DNA from: UPXZ01 sp018055865
GTDB lineage: Bacteria > Bacteroidota > Bacteroidia > Bacteroidales > Paludibacteraceae
Length of the DNA: 64,000 nucleotides
Reading direction: 5' to 3'
Assembly (NCBI GenBank): GCA_964292695.1
Contig: CAXYWB010000004.1
Span: forward strand, 1 to 64,000
The notes under the pieces were generated by a model. The model worked only from the letters and a program-made list of their open reading frames with translations, had not been told where the DNA came from and did no database searches. A program made the position numbers and the translations under genes. This document shows positions 26,066-35,252 of this stretch, piece after piece (position 1 is the first letter of the stretch; each line of letters starts with the position of its first letter).

Positions 26066-26248
26066 TTACATGGCAGGTGCTACACTGTCAACCGGAGCAA
26101 TGCTATCGGCTGCTATGCTGTCCACTGCAGCAGGAAGAACTTCTTCTACTACCAATGAATCTGCTTGTGAGTTTGTTTCGGTCTGTGCTGGTTTGTTACA
26201 AGCAATAAAAACGGAAACAACAGTTAAAAATAAAAATACTTTTTTCAT
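26066..26248 (-). CDS. Small lipoprotein, paralogue of the neighbouring gene
   Basis: The 60-residue protein has lipobox VFIAC (Cys17) and NKPAQTETNSQADS, followed by a tail with three copies of the Asp-Ser-(Ile/Val)-Ala pattern mixed with Pro. It matches the 25644 gene closely in the signal peptide and first mature residues and then diverges while keeping the same composition, as in an old tandem duplication. A TACCTTTG box at 26277-26284 on the minus strand is 29 bases upstream. The two genes probably have separate promoters, given the 233-base gap between them. Confidence 0.7.
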   Translation of the reverse strand: MKKVFLFLTVVSVFIACNKPAQTETNSQADSLVVEEVLPAAVDSIAADSIAPVDSVAPAM

Positions 26249-26393
26249 AGTGTAATAATATTTCTAAAAAACGATGCAAAGGTACTACAATTTCATAATA
26301 TCCGACTGATATTTTTTAGTTTTTTTAATGATTATTTTCATTTTAACTATTGCTTATTGCTATAACCCTGATTATCTGACGTTTAAAAACATC

Positions 26394-28115
26394 CTACACA
26401 GAGGTATAGAGATAGCGTTTAATGCTTTTTTTAGGTGTTTTTTCAAATTCGTTCGGATAAAGTTGAATTTTAGCAACATTTTCGTACGTGGCACCCATCG
26501 AATTTAAGAGTTTTCTGTTTTCTTCCATTACATTTTCCAGGCCATTTTGGTCCAGCCCTTCGGCATCTACTGCGTCATAATCCGGACATACCAGTGCTAC
26601 GAGCTTTCCGTTACTTTCTATCACCAGACTCTCCATCACAAAAGGCATATTATTCAGTTTGGCCTCTATTTCTTCCGGATAAATATTCTGACCATTAGCG
26701 CTCAAAATCATTGTCTTGTTGCGCCCGCGTATAAATACATTGCCCTGCGCATCCAGTGTGCCCAAATCACCTGTGTGAAGCCATCCTTCAGAATCCAGTA
26801 TCTGTTCTGTAGCTTCAGGATTTTTGTAATAGCCGGACATCACGTTTTCACCGCGCACAAATATCTCTCCAACTCCTGTAATGGGATCAGGCCGATCTAT
26901 TTTGGCTTCCATAATACCTTTCAGCATCTTTCCGGATGATTTTGGGATAAAATCTTTGGCCTCCGAATAGCTAATAAGTGGTGCACATTCAGTCATACCA
27001 TAACCTACGGTGAATGGAAATTTAATTTTCGCGAAGAATTCCTCCACTTCGGCATTGAGTGGTGCGCCTCCCACTACAATCTGTGAGAAATTGCCTCCGA
27101 ATGCATCCACCAGTTTCTTACGAACCTGAGCCAGCACAGGTTGATCCAGAAATGGGATACTCAGCACCCATCGCATAGAAGGACGTGCCAGCAGGGGCTG
27201 AATTTGCTTTTTATAAATTTTCTCAATAATAAGCGGCACACAGAAAATTACATTCGGACGCACTTCGGCAAATGCCTTAAGCAAAATTTTGGGCGAAGGA
27301 GTGCGACCAATAAAATGAATGTGACAACCGGCACAGGCTGAAGCCAGAAAATCGAAAGCACAACCGTATGCGTGTGCCAGTGGTAAAAAAGCAACAATAT
27401 TGAAGCCCGGAGCTATCAGCCCGGTGCCCACAGCAAAAGTGACATTGCCCGCCAGCGCATTACCCGAAGTCATTACACCCTTACTAAATCCGGTAGTACC
27501 TGATGTATAATTGATTGAAACCAATTCAGAATTTGGTTTATCCACGTACCTTACCGAGTCTTTGCTGAATCCGTACGGATATTTATGAGCAAAAAGATCC
27601 TCAATGTGACGTTTCGACAATTTGGCCTTTTGAATCGGGGCAACAATTTTATCACCACTTTCGCTTTCTTCGAGCAAGGTAGCAGTAGGCTGATTGAGCA
27701 ATACCACAGGGTGGTAATCGGTGAGTGAGAATACAGCCTGCAACGTAATAAAGTTATCCTCTTCCAGATTTTCCCATATACTATCACTAACGAATAATAA
27801 TTTCGATTCGGAATGATTGACCACGTGATGAATATCATTGGGATTGAAATCCTGCAATATCGGCACAATGATAGCTCCATAAGTAACTGCACCCAAATAT
27901 ACCATGGCCCATTGCGAATTATTTTTGCCGCATAAGGCAATTTTTTCGTTTTTCTTCACATCACACTGGTCAAAAAGCAGGTGTAATTTGGCAATGCCTA
28001 CTGCAATTTGTTCATACGTCATTGTATGATTTTCACCATAATCGGTAAAACCCGGCAATTCCCAATTTTTACGAAACGCATCTTCGTACAGGCGAATAAA
28101 ATTTTCTTGAATCAT
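26394..28115 (-). CDS. AMP-binding acyl-CoA synthetase-like enzyme
   Basis: The 573-residue adenylate-forming enzyme activates a carboxylic acid, probably a long-chain fatty acid, through an acyl-AMP intermediate. Motifs in order: YTSGTTGFSKGVMTSG (P-loop, about residues 203-218), VGYGMTECAPLISYSE (about 367-382), GWLHTGDLG (near 442) and a C-terminal RGRNKTMILSANGQNIYPEEIE with the hinge. The C-terminal catalytic lysine region KTPKKSIKRYLY is present. It diverges from pheT and has no fatty-acid genes beside it, so the acyl substrate is not certain. Confidence 0.9.
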   Translation of the reverse strand: MIQENFIRLYEDAFRKNWELPGFTDYGENHTMTYEQIAVGIAKLHLLFDQCDVKKNEKIALCGKNNSQWAMVYLGAVTYGAIIVPILQDFNPNDIHHVVNHSESKLLFVSDSIWENLEEDNFITLQAVFSLTDYHPVVLLNQPTATLLEESESGDKIVAPIQKAKLSKRHIEDLFAHKYPYGFSKDSVRYVDKPNSELVSINYTSGTTGFSKGVMTSGNALAGNVTFAVGTGLIAPGFNIVAFLPLAHAYGCAFDFLASACAGCHIHFIGRTPSPKILLKAFAEVRPNVIFCVPLIIEKIYKKQIQPLLARPSMRWVLSIPFLDQPVLAQVRKKLVDAFGGNFSQIVVGGAPLNAEVEEFFAKIKFPFTVGYGMTECAPLISYSEAKDFIPKSSGKMLKGIMEAKIDRPDPITGVGEIFVRGENVMSGYYKNPEATEQILDSEGWLHTGDLGTLDAQGNVFIRGRNKTMILSANGQNIYPEEIEAKLNNMPFVMESLVIESNGKLVALVCPDYDAVDAEGLDQNGLENVMEENRKLLNSMGATYENVAKIQLYPNEFEKTPKKSIKRYLYTSV

Positions 28116-28323
28116 ATCTGAAAAGTATTTAACATAATCATCCGTTCAGTCTGTTTGTTGGGAAAAACAAATAAATCAGAACAAGCCAGATGTGTTGGGT
28201 ATTTATTTTACATATCAGCCGACAAAAATAGTAAAAATACACAAAAGAAACAAAAGTGTGCATATTATTTATCATTTTTGTTTTTTTGAATTCCAATACT
28301 TTTTCCCGACAGTAAAAAAACCG

Positions 28324-28331
28324 TATCTTTG
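28324..28331 (+). promoter_or_regulatory. -7 element of pheT
   Basis: TATCTTTG followed by C, 76 bases upstream of the ATG at 28408. It lies inside the 5' extension of the longest reading frame and so supports the shorter start. T-rich DNA precedes it but no exact -33 TTTG at 19-21 bases. Confidence 0.5.
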
Positions 28332-28407
28332 CACACTTAAAATAAGCGGATTAAAAAATCAATACGTTGTTAATTTTACCCGCAAACAGTCACAATTGTT
28401 ATATAGT

Positions 28408-30870
28408 ATGAACATTTCTTATAATTGGCTGAAAAATTACATTAATATTAATGTATTGCCTGATCAAATTTCAAAAATTCTGACTTCCATTGGACTTGAA
28501 GTGGGAGGTATCGAAGAAATTCAAACAGTGAAAGGTGGCATGGAAGGCTTGATAGTGGGCCAGGTGCTTACTTGCAGCCGGCACGAAAACTCCGACCATC
28601 TGAGTGTAACTACGGTAAATGTGGGCGAAAGCGAACCACTACAGATTGTATGCGGAGCTCCGAATGTGTCTGCCGGACAAAAAGTAATAGTGGCTACCAT
28701 AGGCACAAAACTTTACTCGGGCGATGAAAGTTTTACAATTAAAAGGTCGAAAATTCGGGGCATTGAATCTCACGGTATGATATGCGCTGAAGATGAAATA
28801 GGACTCAGCACGAATCACGAAGGCATAATGGTGCTTCCGCCCGATGCAAAGGTGGGTATGCCGGCAAAAGATTTTTTTGGAATAAAAAATGACACAATCA
28901 TCGAAGTGGATATTACGCCAAATCGGGCGGATGCTACATCGCATTACGGCGTGGCTCGTGATCTGGCTGCCTTTTTTTCGCTTCACGACGAGGCCGTTAA
29001 ACTCGTAAAACCCTCTGTTGAAGCCTTCAACATTCAAAATACAGATTTATCCATTCCGGTAAAAATTGAAAATCCGGAAGCCTGTCCGCGCTATTCGGCT
29101 ATAACAATTTCGGGAATTACCGTTCAGGAATCTCCTGAGTGGCTGAAAACGCACTTGCTCACTATCGGATCAAGACCTATCAATAATGTGGTAGATATCA
29201 CAAACTTCATTCTGCATGAATTGGGTCAGCCATTACACGCTTTTGATGCTGATAAAATCACAAGCGGGCAAGTAAGGGTGAAAAATCTGCCCGAAGGCAC
29301 TCCTTTCACAACACTTGAAGGCACCGAACGAAAACTAAGCTCATCGGATCTGATGATATGCAACGGGGATGAACCTATGTGTATCGGTGGAGTTTTCGGT
29401 GGAATTGACTCGGGAGTTACCGAAAACACTAAAAATGTGTTTCTCGAAAGCGCATATTTCAATCCGGTAAGCATCAGGAAAACTGCTCGCCGCCACGGAT
29501 TGAACACAGACGCTTCGTTCCGTTTCGAACGCGGATGTGACCCCGAAATGACCATTTACGCACTCAAACGGGCTGCTTTACTGATTAAGGAAGTGGCCGG
29601 CGGAAGTATTTCAAGCCTACTCGTGGATGAGTATCCGATACCGGTCTTACCGTTTGATGTTACGTTAGAGAAAAATAAAATTGACAACCTGATAGGTAAA
29701 AAGATAGGCAGAAACACAATTGTGAAAATCCTGAAAGGGCTTGAAATGGAAATTGTTTCGGAAACTGAAGAAATGTTTCAGTTGAAAGTTCCGGCTTACC
29801 GGGTTGATGTGCAGCGTGATGTGGATGTGATAGAGGATATTCTGCGAATTTACGGTTATAATAATATCGAAATAGGCGATAACCTTGTTTCTACATTAAG
29901 TTTTGTAAAAAAACCGGACAGTCACAAATTGCAGATTCTGATTTCAGAACAGCTTACGGCACAGGGATTCAACGAAGTACTGAACAATTCGCTAACAAAA
30001 ACCGGATATTACACTAATCTGACTTCATTCCCCGAAAACCGGTGCGTAAAAATTATCAATCCGCTGAGCTCCGATCTGAGCGTGATGCGTCAAAGTCTGC
30101 TATTCGGCGGGCTGGAGAACATTTCCAGAAACATCAATCACCGCAACGCAGACCTGAAACTTTATGAATTCGGAAACTGCTACCATTTCACTCCGGACAA
30201 CAAAAAAGAGGATGAAACCCTTTCGGCCTATAGCGAAAAATATCACCTTGGGATATGGGTAACAGGTAATAAATTCCAGGAATCCTGGACCACAAGCACA
30301 CAAAAATCGAGTATATATGAACTGAAAGCGTATGTTCAAAATATTTTAGTGCGACTTGGATTCGATTTGCCAAAATTAAAATTTGAAGAATTCACCAGTG
30401 ATATTTATTCCGAAGCGTTAAGCATCACTTCGCCGAATAAAAAACTGCTGGCAACTTTCGGCACCGTAAGTGAAACCGCAAAAAAAATGACCGATGTAGA
30501 ACCTGACGTGTTTTATGCCGATTTGATCTGGACAAATATTCTGGCTGCTCTGAATACTAATGATGTAAAATACAAGGAATTACCCAAATTTCCCGAGGTT
30601 CGTCGCGATTTGGCCTTTCTGCTTGACAAAAACATACCGTTTGCCGAAATCGAGAAAATTGCTTTCGAAACCGAGCGAAAACTACTGAAAAAAGTGAACT
30701 TATTTGATGTATACGAAGGTAAAAACCTGGAAGCCGGGAAAAAATCATACGCCATAAACTTTATACTGCAGGATGAACATAAAACACTGACTGACAATGT
30801 AATAGAAGGTGTAATGAAAAACATCCAACAGAATATTGAAACAAAACTGAATGCCAGATTAAGAGGCTGA
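28408..30870 (+). CDS. pheT: Phenylalanyl-tRNA synthetase beta subunit
   Basis: PheT forms the alpha2-beta2 enzyme with PheS (not in this window) and charges tRNA-Phe. The start at ATG 28408 (MNISYNWLKNYI) is the usual N-terminus and gives 820 residues; upstream in-frame codons overlap the promoter. Domains in order: tRNA-binding domain (about residues 40-150, LTCSRHENSDHLSVTTV and VCGAPNVSAGQKVIVATIG), B3/B4 editing region (RPINNVVDITNFILHELGQPLHAFD near 260), B5, synthetase core, and C-terminal FDX-ACB anticodon-binding domain (FPEVRRDLAFLLDKNIPF). The gene is followed by a GC-rich terminator. Confidence 0.97.
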   Translation: MNISYNWLKNYININVLPDQISKILTSIGLEVGGIEEIQTVKGGMEGLIVGQVLTCSRHENSDHLSVTTVNVGESEPLQIVCGAPNVSAGQKVIVATIGTKLYSGDESFTIKRSKIRGIESHGMICAEDEIGLSTNHEGIMVLPPDAKVGMPAKDFFGIKNDTIIEVDITPNRADATSHYGVARDLAAFFSLHDEAVKLVKPSVEAFNIQNTDLSIPVKIENPEACPRYSAITISGITVQESPEWLKTHLLTIGSRPINNVVDITNFILHELGQPLHAFDADKITSGQVRVKNLPEGTPFTTLEGTERKLSSSDLMICNGDEPMCIGGVFGGIDSGVTENTKNVFLESAYFNPVSIRKTARRHGLNTDASFRFERGCDPEMTIYALKRAALLIKEVAGGSISSLLVDEYPIPVLPFDVTLEKNKIDNLIGKKIGRNTIVKILKGLEMEIVSETEEMFQLKVPAYRVDVQRDVDVIEDILRIYGYNNIEIGDNLVSTLSFVKKPDSHKLQILISEQLTAQGFNEVLNNSLTKTGYYTNLTSFPENRCVKIINPLSSDLSVMRQSLLFGGLENISRNINHRNADLKLYEFGNCYHFTPDNKKEDETLSAYSEKYHLGIWVTGNKFQESWTTSTQKSSIYELKAYVQNILVRLGFDLPKLKFEEFTSDIYSEALSITSPNKKLLATFGTVSETAKKMTDVEPDVFYADLIWTNILAALNTNDVKYKELPKFPEVRRDLAFLLDKNIPFAEIEKIAFETERKLLKKVNLFDVYEGKNLEAGKKSYAINFILQDEHKTLTDNVIEGVMKNIQQNIETKLNARLRG

Positions 30871-30889
30871 GTTTACATCAAAAGAGAAT

Positions 30890-30919
30890 TTGCGGGGCTT
30901 CGAATACCCCGCAATTTTT
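30890..30919 (+). terminator. Terminator of pheT
   Basis: An 8-bp GC-rich stem, TTGCGGGG (30890-30897) with CCCCGCAA (30907-30914), is followed by TTTTT, 19 bases after the pheT stop. Confidence 0.85.
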
Positions 30920-31014
30920 AATTTAAGACACCTGAAAAAAGTTTTTTCAACCTTACAACTACAACGATTTTTATTTATTCTGTGCTTTGACCAAGCAATA
31001 AAAAAGATTTCAAC

Positions 31015-32421
31015 ATGAGTGGATTTTTTGGCAGTATTTCGAAAAATGATTGCGTAGCTGACGTTTTTTACGGAACCGATTATCATTCTCACCTGGGCAC
31101 AAAGCGTGCTGGTATGGCATTCTTTTCCGAACAGAAAGGATTTCAACGAGCCATTCACAGTCTCGAAGACGGCTATTTCAGAAATAAATTCGAGAACGAT
31201 ATCAAGGGATTTGCCGGCAACAGCGGCATTGGGGTAATAAGCGATTCTGAAGCCCAGCCGATAGTAGTCAATTCCCACTTCGGTCGCTTCGGAGTAGCCT
31301 CAGTGAGCAGAATAGTGAACATTGACGAACTGGAAGAGCATTTTCTGAAAATGTATCACACGTTTTCAGAAACCAGTCAGGGAACTGTGAATCCTACCGA
31401 GCTCATATCCATGCTTATAGCTGAGGGTAACGACTTTGTATCGGGCATTGAAAACGTATTCGACAAGGTAAAAGGCTCTTGCTCCATGCTTATACTGACC
31501 GAAAACGGTATCATAGCAGCCAGAGACAAGTTGGGAAGAACCCCGGTGGTGATAGGCAAAAAAGAAAATGCCTACGCAGCCGCTTTTGAAACCTGCTCAT
31601 TCTCCAATCTCGGATTTGAAGCCATAACATTTCTGGGCCCCGGCGAAATAGTGAAACTAACTGCCGATGGTTGCGAACAATTGCGCAAACCAAACGAGGA
31701 AATGCAAATCTGCTCGTTTCTGTGGGTTTATTATGGATATCCGCCCTCCTTCTACGAAGGAATAAACGTAGAAGAAACACGTTACCGGTGTGGTGCGGCA
31801 CTGGCTAAAAACGACTATGTGAAAGGAGATTTTGTAGCCGGAATTCCCGACTCCGGAGTAGGTCACGCCGTAGGTTACAGCCACGTGGCCGGCATTCCTT
31901 ACAAAAGGCCTTACACGAAATATACTCCAACCTGGCCCCGCAGTTTCATGCCTCAAAGCCAGCATATGCGCGACCTGGTTGCCAAAATGAAACTTATCCC
32001 CAACAAATCCATTATTGCGGATAAAATCGGAATTTTTCTGGATGACTCCATTGTTCGAGGCACTCAGTTGAAAGACAACGTACGAGATCTGCACGAAGCC
32101 GGCATAAAGGAAGTGAATATGCGCATAGCGTGTCCGCCTCTGACCTATCCATGTAATTTTCTGAATTTTAGCCGATCCCGCACGAGCATGGAACTGGCTA
32201 CACACAAAGCCGTAAAGGAACTTGAAGGATTGGAAAATGCGGATATGAAAGAATATTCGGATTCAAAAAGTGAAAAATATGCAGCCATGGTCGATAAAAT
32301 TCGGGAAGATCTTGGATTGACCACCCTGAATTTTCAGAAAATGGACGATTTAGTCAAAGCCATAGGACTGCCAAAAGAAAAATTGTGTACACACTGCTTC
32401 GACGGATCAAGTCATTATTAG
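31015..32421 (+). CDS. PurF homologue without the N-terminal catalytic cysteine
   Basis: The 468-residue protein has the architecture of amidophosphoribosyltransferase, the enzyme that makes phosphoribosylamine from PRPP and glutamine: an N-terminal class II glutamine amidotransferase domain and a C-terminal PRPP-binding domain (IGIFLDDSIVRGTQLKDNVRDL, near residue 340). However, canonical PurF starts Met-Cys-Gly, where the freed Cys is the nucleophile; here it starts MSGFFGSIS, with Ser at that place. Glutamine hydrolysis by the usual route should be lost or changed. It may use ammonia, act as a regulator, or do another reaction. I recall similar Cys-less copies in Bacteroides. It has its own terminator and no adjoining pur genes. 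Confidence 0.85.
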   Translation: MSGFFGSISKNDCVADVFYGTDYHSHLGTKRAGMAFFSEQKGFQRAIHSLEDGYFRNKFENDIKGFAGNSGIGVISDSEAQPIVVNSHFGRFGVASVSRIVNIDELEEHFLKMYHTFSETSQGTVNPTELISMLIAEGNDFVSGIENVFDKVKGSCSMLILTENGIIAARDKLGRTPVVIGKKENAYAAAFETCSFSNLGFEAITFLGPGEIVKLTADGCEQLRKPNEEMQICSFLWVYYGYPPSFYEGINVEETRYRCGAALAKNDYVKGDFVAGIPDSGVGHAVGYSHVAGIPYKRPYTKYTPTWPRSFMPQSQHMRDLVAKMKLIPNKSIIADKIGIFLDDSIVRGTQLKDNVRDLHEAGIKEVNMRIACPPLTYPCNFLNFSRSRTSMELATHKAVKELEGLENADMKEYSDSKSEKYAAMVDKIREDLGLTTLNFQKMDDLVKAIGLPKEKLCTHCFDGSSHY

Positions 32422-32473
32422 CTTTTAGTACCTGATTTAGTCCTACGTTTGATGTGATTTGGACAGAAAACAC

Positions 32474-32502
32474 AAAAGAGCTGTATTGTAACAGCTCTTT
32501 TT
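32474..32502 (+). terminator. Terminator of the PurF-like gene
   Basis: An 11-bp stem (32474-32484 with 32491-32501) with a 6-base loop and A/T flanks, 53 bases after the stop. Because of the A-run on the left it could also stop the minus-strand tRNA-Asn transcript. Confidence 0.8.
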
Positions 32503-32503
32503 G

Positions 32504-32577
32504 CTCTCCCTCTTGGACTTGAACCAAGGACCCTCTGATTAACAGTCAGATGCTCTAACCGACTGAGCTAAGGAAGA
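32504..32577 (-). tRNA. tRNA-Asn (GTT)
   Basis: The 74-base cloverleaf on the minus strand has acceptor TCTTCCT paired with AGGGAGA (one T-G wobble), D-stem GCTC/GAGC, anticodon stem TCTGA/TCAGA with loop CTGTTAA (anticodon GTT), and T-stem CTTGG/CCAAG. The discriminator is G, as expected for Asn. CCA is not encoded. Confidence 0.96.
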
Positions 32578-32614
32578 ATTTACATATTTTTTTCAAATGC
32601 GAATGCAAAAGTAA

Positions 32615-32644
32615 TTGAATTAATTGAAACTTGCAATATCTTTG
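32615..32644 (+). promoter_or_regulatory. Promoter of the PfkB kinase gene
   Basis: TTG (32615-32617), 19 bases, then TATCTTTG (32637-32644), 24 bases upstream of the ATG. Confidence 0.65.
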
Positions 32645-32668
32645 TAAAAAATTAAGAAAATAAAATAC

Positions 32669-33652
32669 ATGAAAAAAGTACTAGGAATGGGTAATGCCCT
32701 GACAGACATCTTGTTTCAGATTGAAAATGATGAAATACTGAATCGGTTGAATTTGATAAAAGGTGGGATGCAGTTGATTGAAAACAAGCAATCCGAACAG
32801 ATAAAATCTCATTTTACACCTTCGGCGGCTACTATGGCTACCGGTGGTTCGGCTTCCAATACTATCAATGCGGTTTCGAAACTGGGCGTTGAGAGCGGTT
32901 TCATCGGTAAAATCAGCAACGATGAAATTGGCCGGTTTTTCTCCGAAAATAGTCTTGAAAACGGCGTTACGCCTCACATGCGGATAAGTCAAACTCCATC
33001 AGGGCATTGTACTATTCTTGTTTCGCCCGATAGCGAGCGCACATTATGCACTTTTCTGGGGGCAGCCAGTGAATTAAATGCCGGCGATTTACATCCCGAT
33101 CTTTTCAAAGGATATCATTTTTTTCATATCGAAGGATATCTGGTGCAGGATCACACGCTGATACGAACTGCTCTGAGAATGGCCAAAGAAGCCGGACTGA
33201 CAACCTCTGTGGACCTGGCAAGCTTCAATGTGGTAAACGAAAATCTGGAATTTCTGAATGAAATTATTTCAAATTATGTGGATATCACATTTGCCAACGA
33301 AGAAGAAGCGCTGGCTTTCACGGGGAAAAAACCCGAAGAAGCAGCCGCTGAGATAGCTAAACTTTGCAAAATTGCCGTTGTTAAAATAGGGAAAGACGGC
33401 TCGCTGATACAATCCGGGGCTGAATTTTATAATATTGAACCGCATCTGGTGAAAAGTGTTGATACAACCGGCGCGGGTGATTTTTATGCCGCAGGATTTC
33501 TGTACGGCCTTGCCAACAATTATACGCTGGATGTTTGCGGTAAAATAGGTTCGCTGATCTCGTCGCGGGTAGTGGAAGTAATTGGCACCAAAATGTCGGA
33601 AAAAACATGGGATGAAATTCATGAAAAAGTAAAATTATTGGCTCTGGCGTAA
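32669..33652 (+). CDS. PfkB-family carbohydrate or nucleoside kinase
   Basis: The 327-residue protein is a ribokinase-like (PfkB) kinase. It has an N-terminal GMGNALTDILFQI, the GGSASNTINAVSKLG substrate-binding segment (near residue 58) and the C-terminal catalytic signature VDTTGAGDFYAAGF (about residues 265-278), where Asp is the base. The pattern is of the adenosine/ribose kinase group, so it would phosphorylate a sugar or nucleoside with ATP; exact specificity is open. It has its own promoter and is convergent with tnaA, with a long inverted repeat between them. Confidence 0.9.
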   Translation: MKKVLGMGNALTDILFQIENDEILNRLNLIKGGMQLIENKQSEQIKSHFTPSAATMATGGSASNTINAVSKLGVESGFIGKISNDEIGRFFSENSLENGVTPHMRISQTPSGHCTILVSPDSERTLCTFLGAASELNAGDLHPDLFKGYHFFHIEGYLVQDHTLIRTALRMAKEAGLTTSVDLASFNVVNENLEFLNEIISNYVDITFANEEEALAFTGKKPEEAAAEIAKLCKIAVVKIGKDGSLIQSGAEFYNIEPHLVKSVDTTGAGDFYAAGFLYGLANNYTLDVCGKIGSLISSRVVEVIGTKMSEKTWDEIHEKVKLLALA

Positions 33653-33681
33653 GTATGAACACGGATTATGTAAAAACACAT

Positions 33682-33725
33682 ATTGCCACAAATCAATATA
33701 ATACCAATTTCTGATTTGTGGCAAT
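33682..33725. terminator. 14-bp inverted repeat between convergent genes
   Basis: The perfect arms at 33682-33695 and 33712-33725 are separated by 16 bases, between the ends of the kinase gene and tnaA. There is no T-run, so this may be a factor-assisted terminator or an mRNA-stabilising stem. Confidence 0.5.
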
Positions 33726-33776
33726 TCAATTCATTCACGTTTCGACATACAATTAATTCTTTGAATATAAAAGTAC

Positions 33777-35153
33777 TTATCCAGGCTCCAGTTCCACTGT
33801 AAAGTGTCGCATAATGGGTTCTTCAAAGGTTATTTTATATCCTTTCGTTACAGACTCTCTTCTGTCGTACACATTTTTCAGTGCAGCAGCCACCACATCC
33901 ATGTGGTTATTGGTGTAAGTTCTGCGCGGAATAGCCAGCCGCAGAAATTCCAGTTCAGGATAACGATTTTCGCGTGTCAGAGGGTCTCTGTCGGCAAGTA
34001 GTGCTCCTATTTCCACAGCCCGAATTCCTGCTTCCAGATACAGCTCGATGGCCAGTGTTTGAGCTGTAAATTCTTCCCGGGGTACGTGAGTGAGTATTTT
34101 GTTAGCATCTACAAAAATAGCATGACCTCCTGCAGGCCGCTGATATGGCACTCCGTATTTATCCAGTTTTTTTCCGAGATATTCCACCTGTTTTATTCTT
34201 GTTTCCAGATAATCAAACTCAGTCCCCTCGTCCAGCCCCTGAGCCAGTGCTTCCATATCTCTGCCAGACATGCCGCCATAGGTAACAAATCCTTCGTTGA
34301 GAATGCAGTACATTTTGCATTTTTTCCAAATCTCTTCCGATTTCATTGCCAAAAAACCGCCCATATTCACTATCGCATCTTTCTTCGACGACATGGTCAT
34401 TATATCGGCATACGAAAATATTTCACCTGCAATTTCTTTTATCGATTTGTTCTCGTATCCTTTTTCACGCTTTTTGATAAAATAGGCATTTTCGGCAAAT
34501 CGGGCTGCATCAATTTGCAGTAAAATGGAATATTTTTTACAAATTTCTGAAACTCCTTGTATGTTTTCCATCGAAACCGGTTGTCCTCCGGCTGTATTAT
34601 TTGTAATGGTAAGCACCACAACAGGTATTTTCTCCTTCGGAAAATGAGAAAGTGCATTTTCTAATTTAATCAAATCAACGTTCCCTTTGAATGGAATTTC
34701 CAGTTGCGTGTCACGAGCTTCGTCAATGGTACAATCCAATGCTGTCGCTTTTCTGAATTCGATATGTGCCTTTGTAGTGTCGAAATGGGAATTGCCGGGA
34801 AGAATATCACCTTCGTTTACTAATGCGGAATAGAGCAAATTTTCGGCAGCGCGCCCCTGATGTGTTGGAATAAAATAATCAAAACCCAGGAGATTCTTGA
34901 TTGTTTCTTTCAGTTTGTAATAAGATCGGGCTCCGGCATAACTTTCGTCGCCAAGCATCATGGCCGACCATTGTTTGTCGCTCATGGCACCGGTCCCGCT
35001 GTCGGTGAGCAAATCAATAAACACATAGTCGCTTCTCAACCCGAAAAGATTGTACTTAGCCTCCTTGATCCATTTCTCACGTTGATTGCGAGTACTACGA
35101 CTGATAGCTTCTACTGCTTTTATCTTATAACTTTCGGCAAATGGGAGTTCCAT
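33777..35153 (-). CDS. tnaA: Tryptophanase
   Basis: This PLP enzyme splits tryptophan into indole, pyruvate and ammonia. The start at ATG 35153 (MELPFAESYKIK) gives 458 residues, the family norm; the upstream extension covers the promoter. The PLP lysine is in MSSKKDAIVNMGG (near residue 261). Two positions separate it from tyrosine phenol-lyase: the motif HFDTTKAHIE has Asp where the lyase has Thr, and the C-terminus RHFTVEL has His where the lyase has Phe. Both choose tryptophanase. No TnaC-like leader is seen in the short upstream region. The gene diverges from a DMT-type transporter gene 99 bases away. Confidence 0.92.
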   Translation of the reverse strand: MELPFAESYKIKAVEAISRSTRNQREKWIKEAKYNLFGLRSDYVFIDLLTDSGTGAMSDKQWSAMMLGDESYAGARSYYKLKETIKNLLGFDYFIPTHQGRAAENLLYSALVNEGDILPGNSHFDTTKAHIEFRKATALDCTIDEARDTQLEIPFKGNVDLIKLENALSHFPKEKIPVVVLTITNNTAGGQPVSMENIQGVSEICKKYSILLQIDAARFAENAYFIKKREKGYENKSIKEIAGEIFSYADIMTMSSKKDAIVNMGGFLAMKSEEIWKKCKMYCILNEGFVTYGGMSGRDMEALAQGLDEGTEFDYLETRIKQVEYLGKKLDKYGVPYQRPAGGHAIFVDANKILTHVPREEFTAQTLAIELYLEAGIRAVEIGALLADRDPLTRENRYPELEFLRLAIPRRTYTNNHMDVVAAALKNVYDRRESVTKGYKITFEEPIMRHFTVELEPG

Positions 35154-35180
35154 ATCTTGTATTTTTTTTATATAATCATG

Positions 35181-35188
35181 CAAATTTA
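35181..35188 (-). promoter_or_regulatory. -7 element of tnaA
   Basis: TAAATTTG followed by C on the minus strand, 28 bases upstream of the chosen ATG. A weak TTG (35211-35213) lies 22 bases further. The position within the longest reading frame supports the shorter start. Confidence 0.45.
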
Positions 35189-35230
35189 GTAATTTGTGGG
35201 ATAAAAAAACCAATATCCTTGAAAAATCAG

Positions 35231-35238
35231 TAATTTTG
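35231..35238 (+). promoter_or_regulatory. -7 element of the DMT transporter gene
   Basis: TAATTTTG, 14 bases upstream of the ATG at 35253. This implies a very short leader. No clear -33 box. Confidence 0.35.
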
Positions 35239-35252
35239 GGAAAAATTATTTT

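Noticed and set aside
28192..28407. 72 extra N-terminal codons for pheT
   Set aside because: The extension contains the -7 promoter box and lacks pheT-like sequence; the conserved N-terminus begins at 28408.
33777..35153. Tyrosine phenol-lyase as an alternative call for the beta-eliminating lyase
   Set aside because: Asp in HFDTT and His in the C-terminal RHFTVEL match tryptophanase; the lyase has Thr and Phe at these places.
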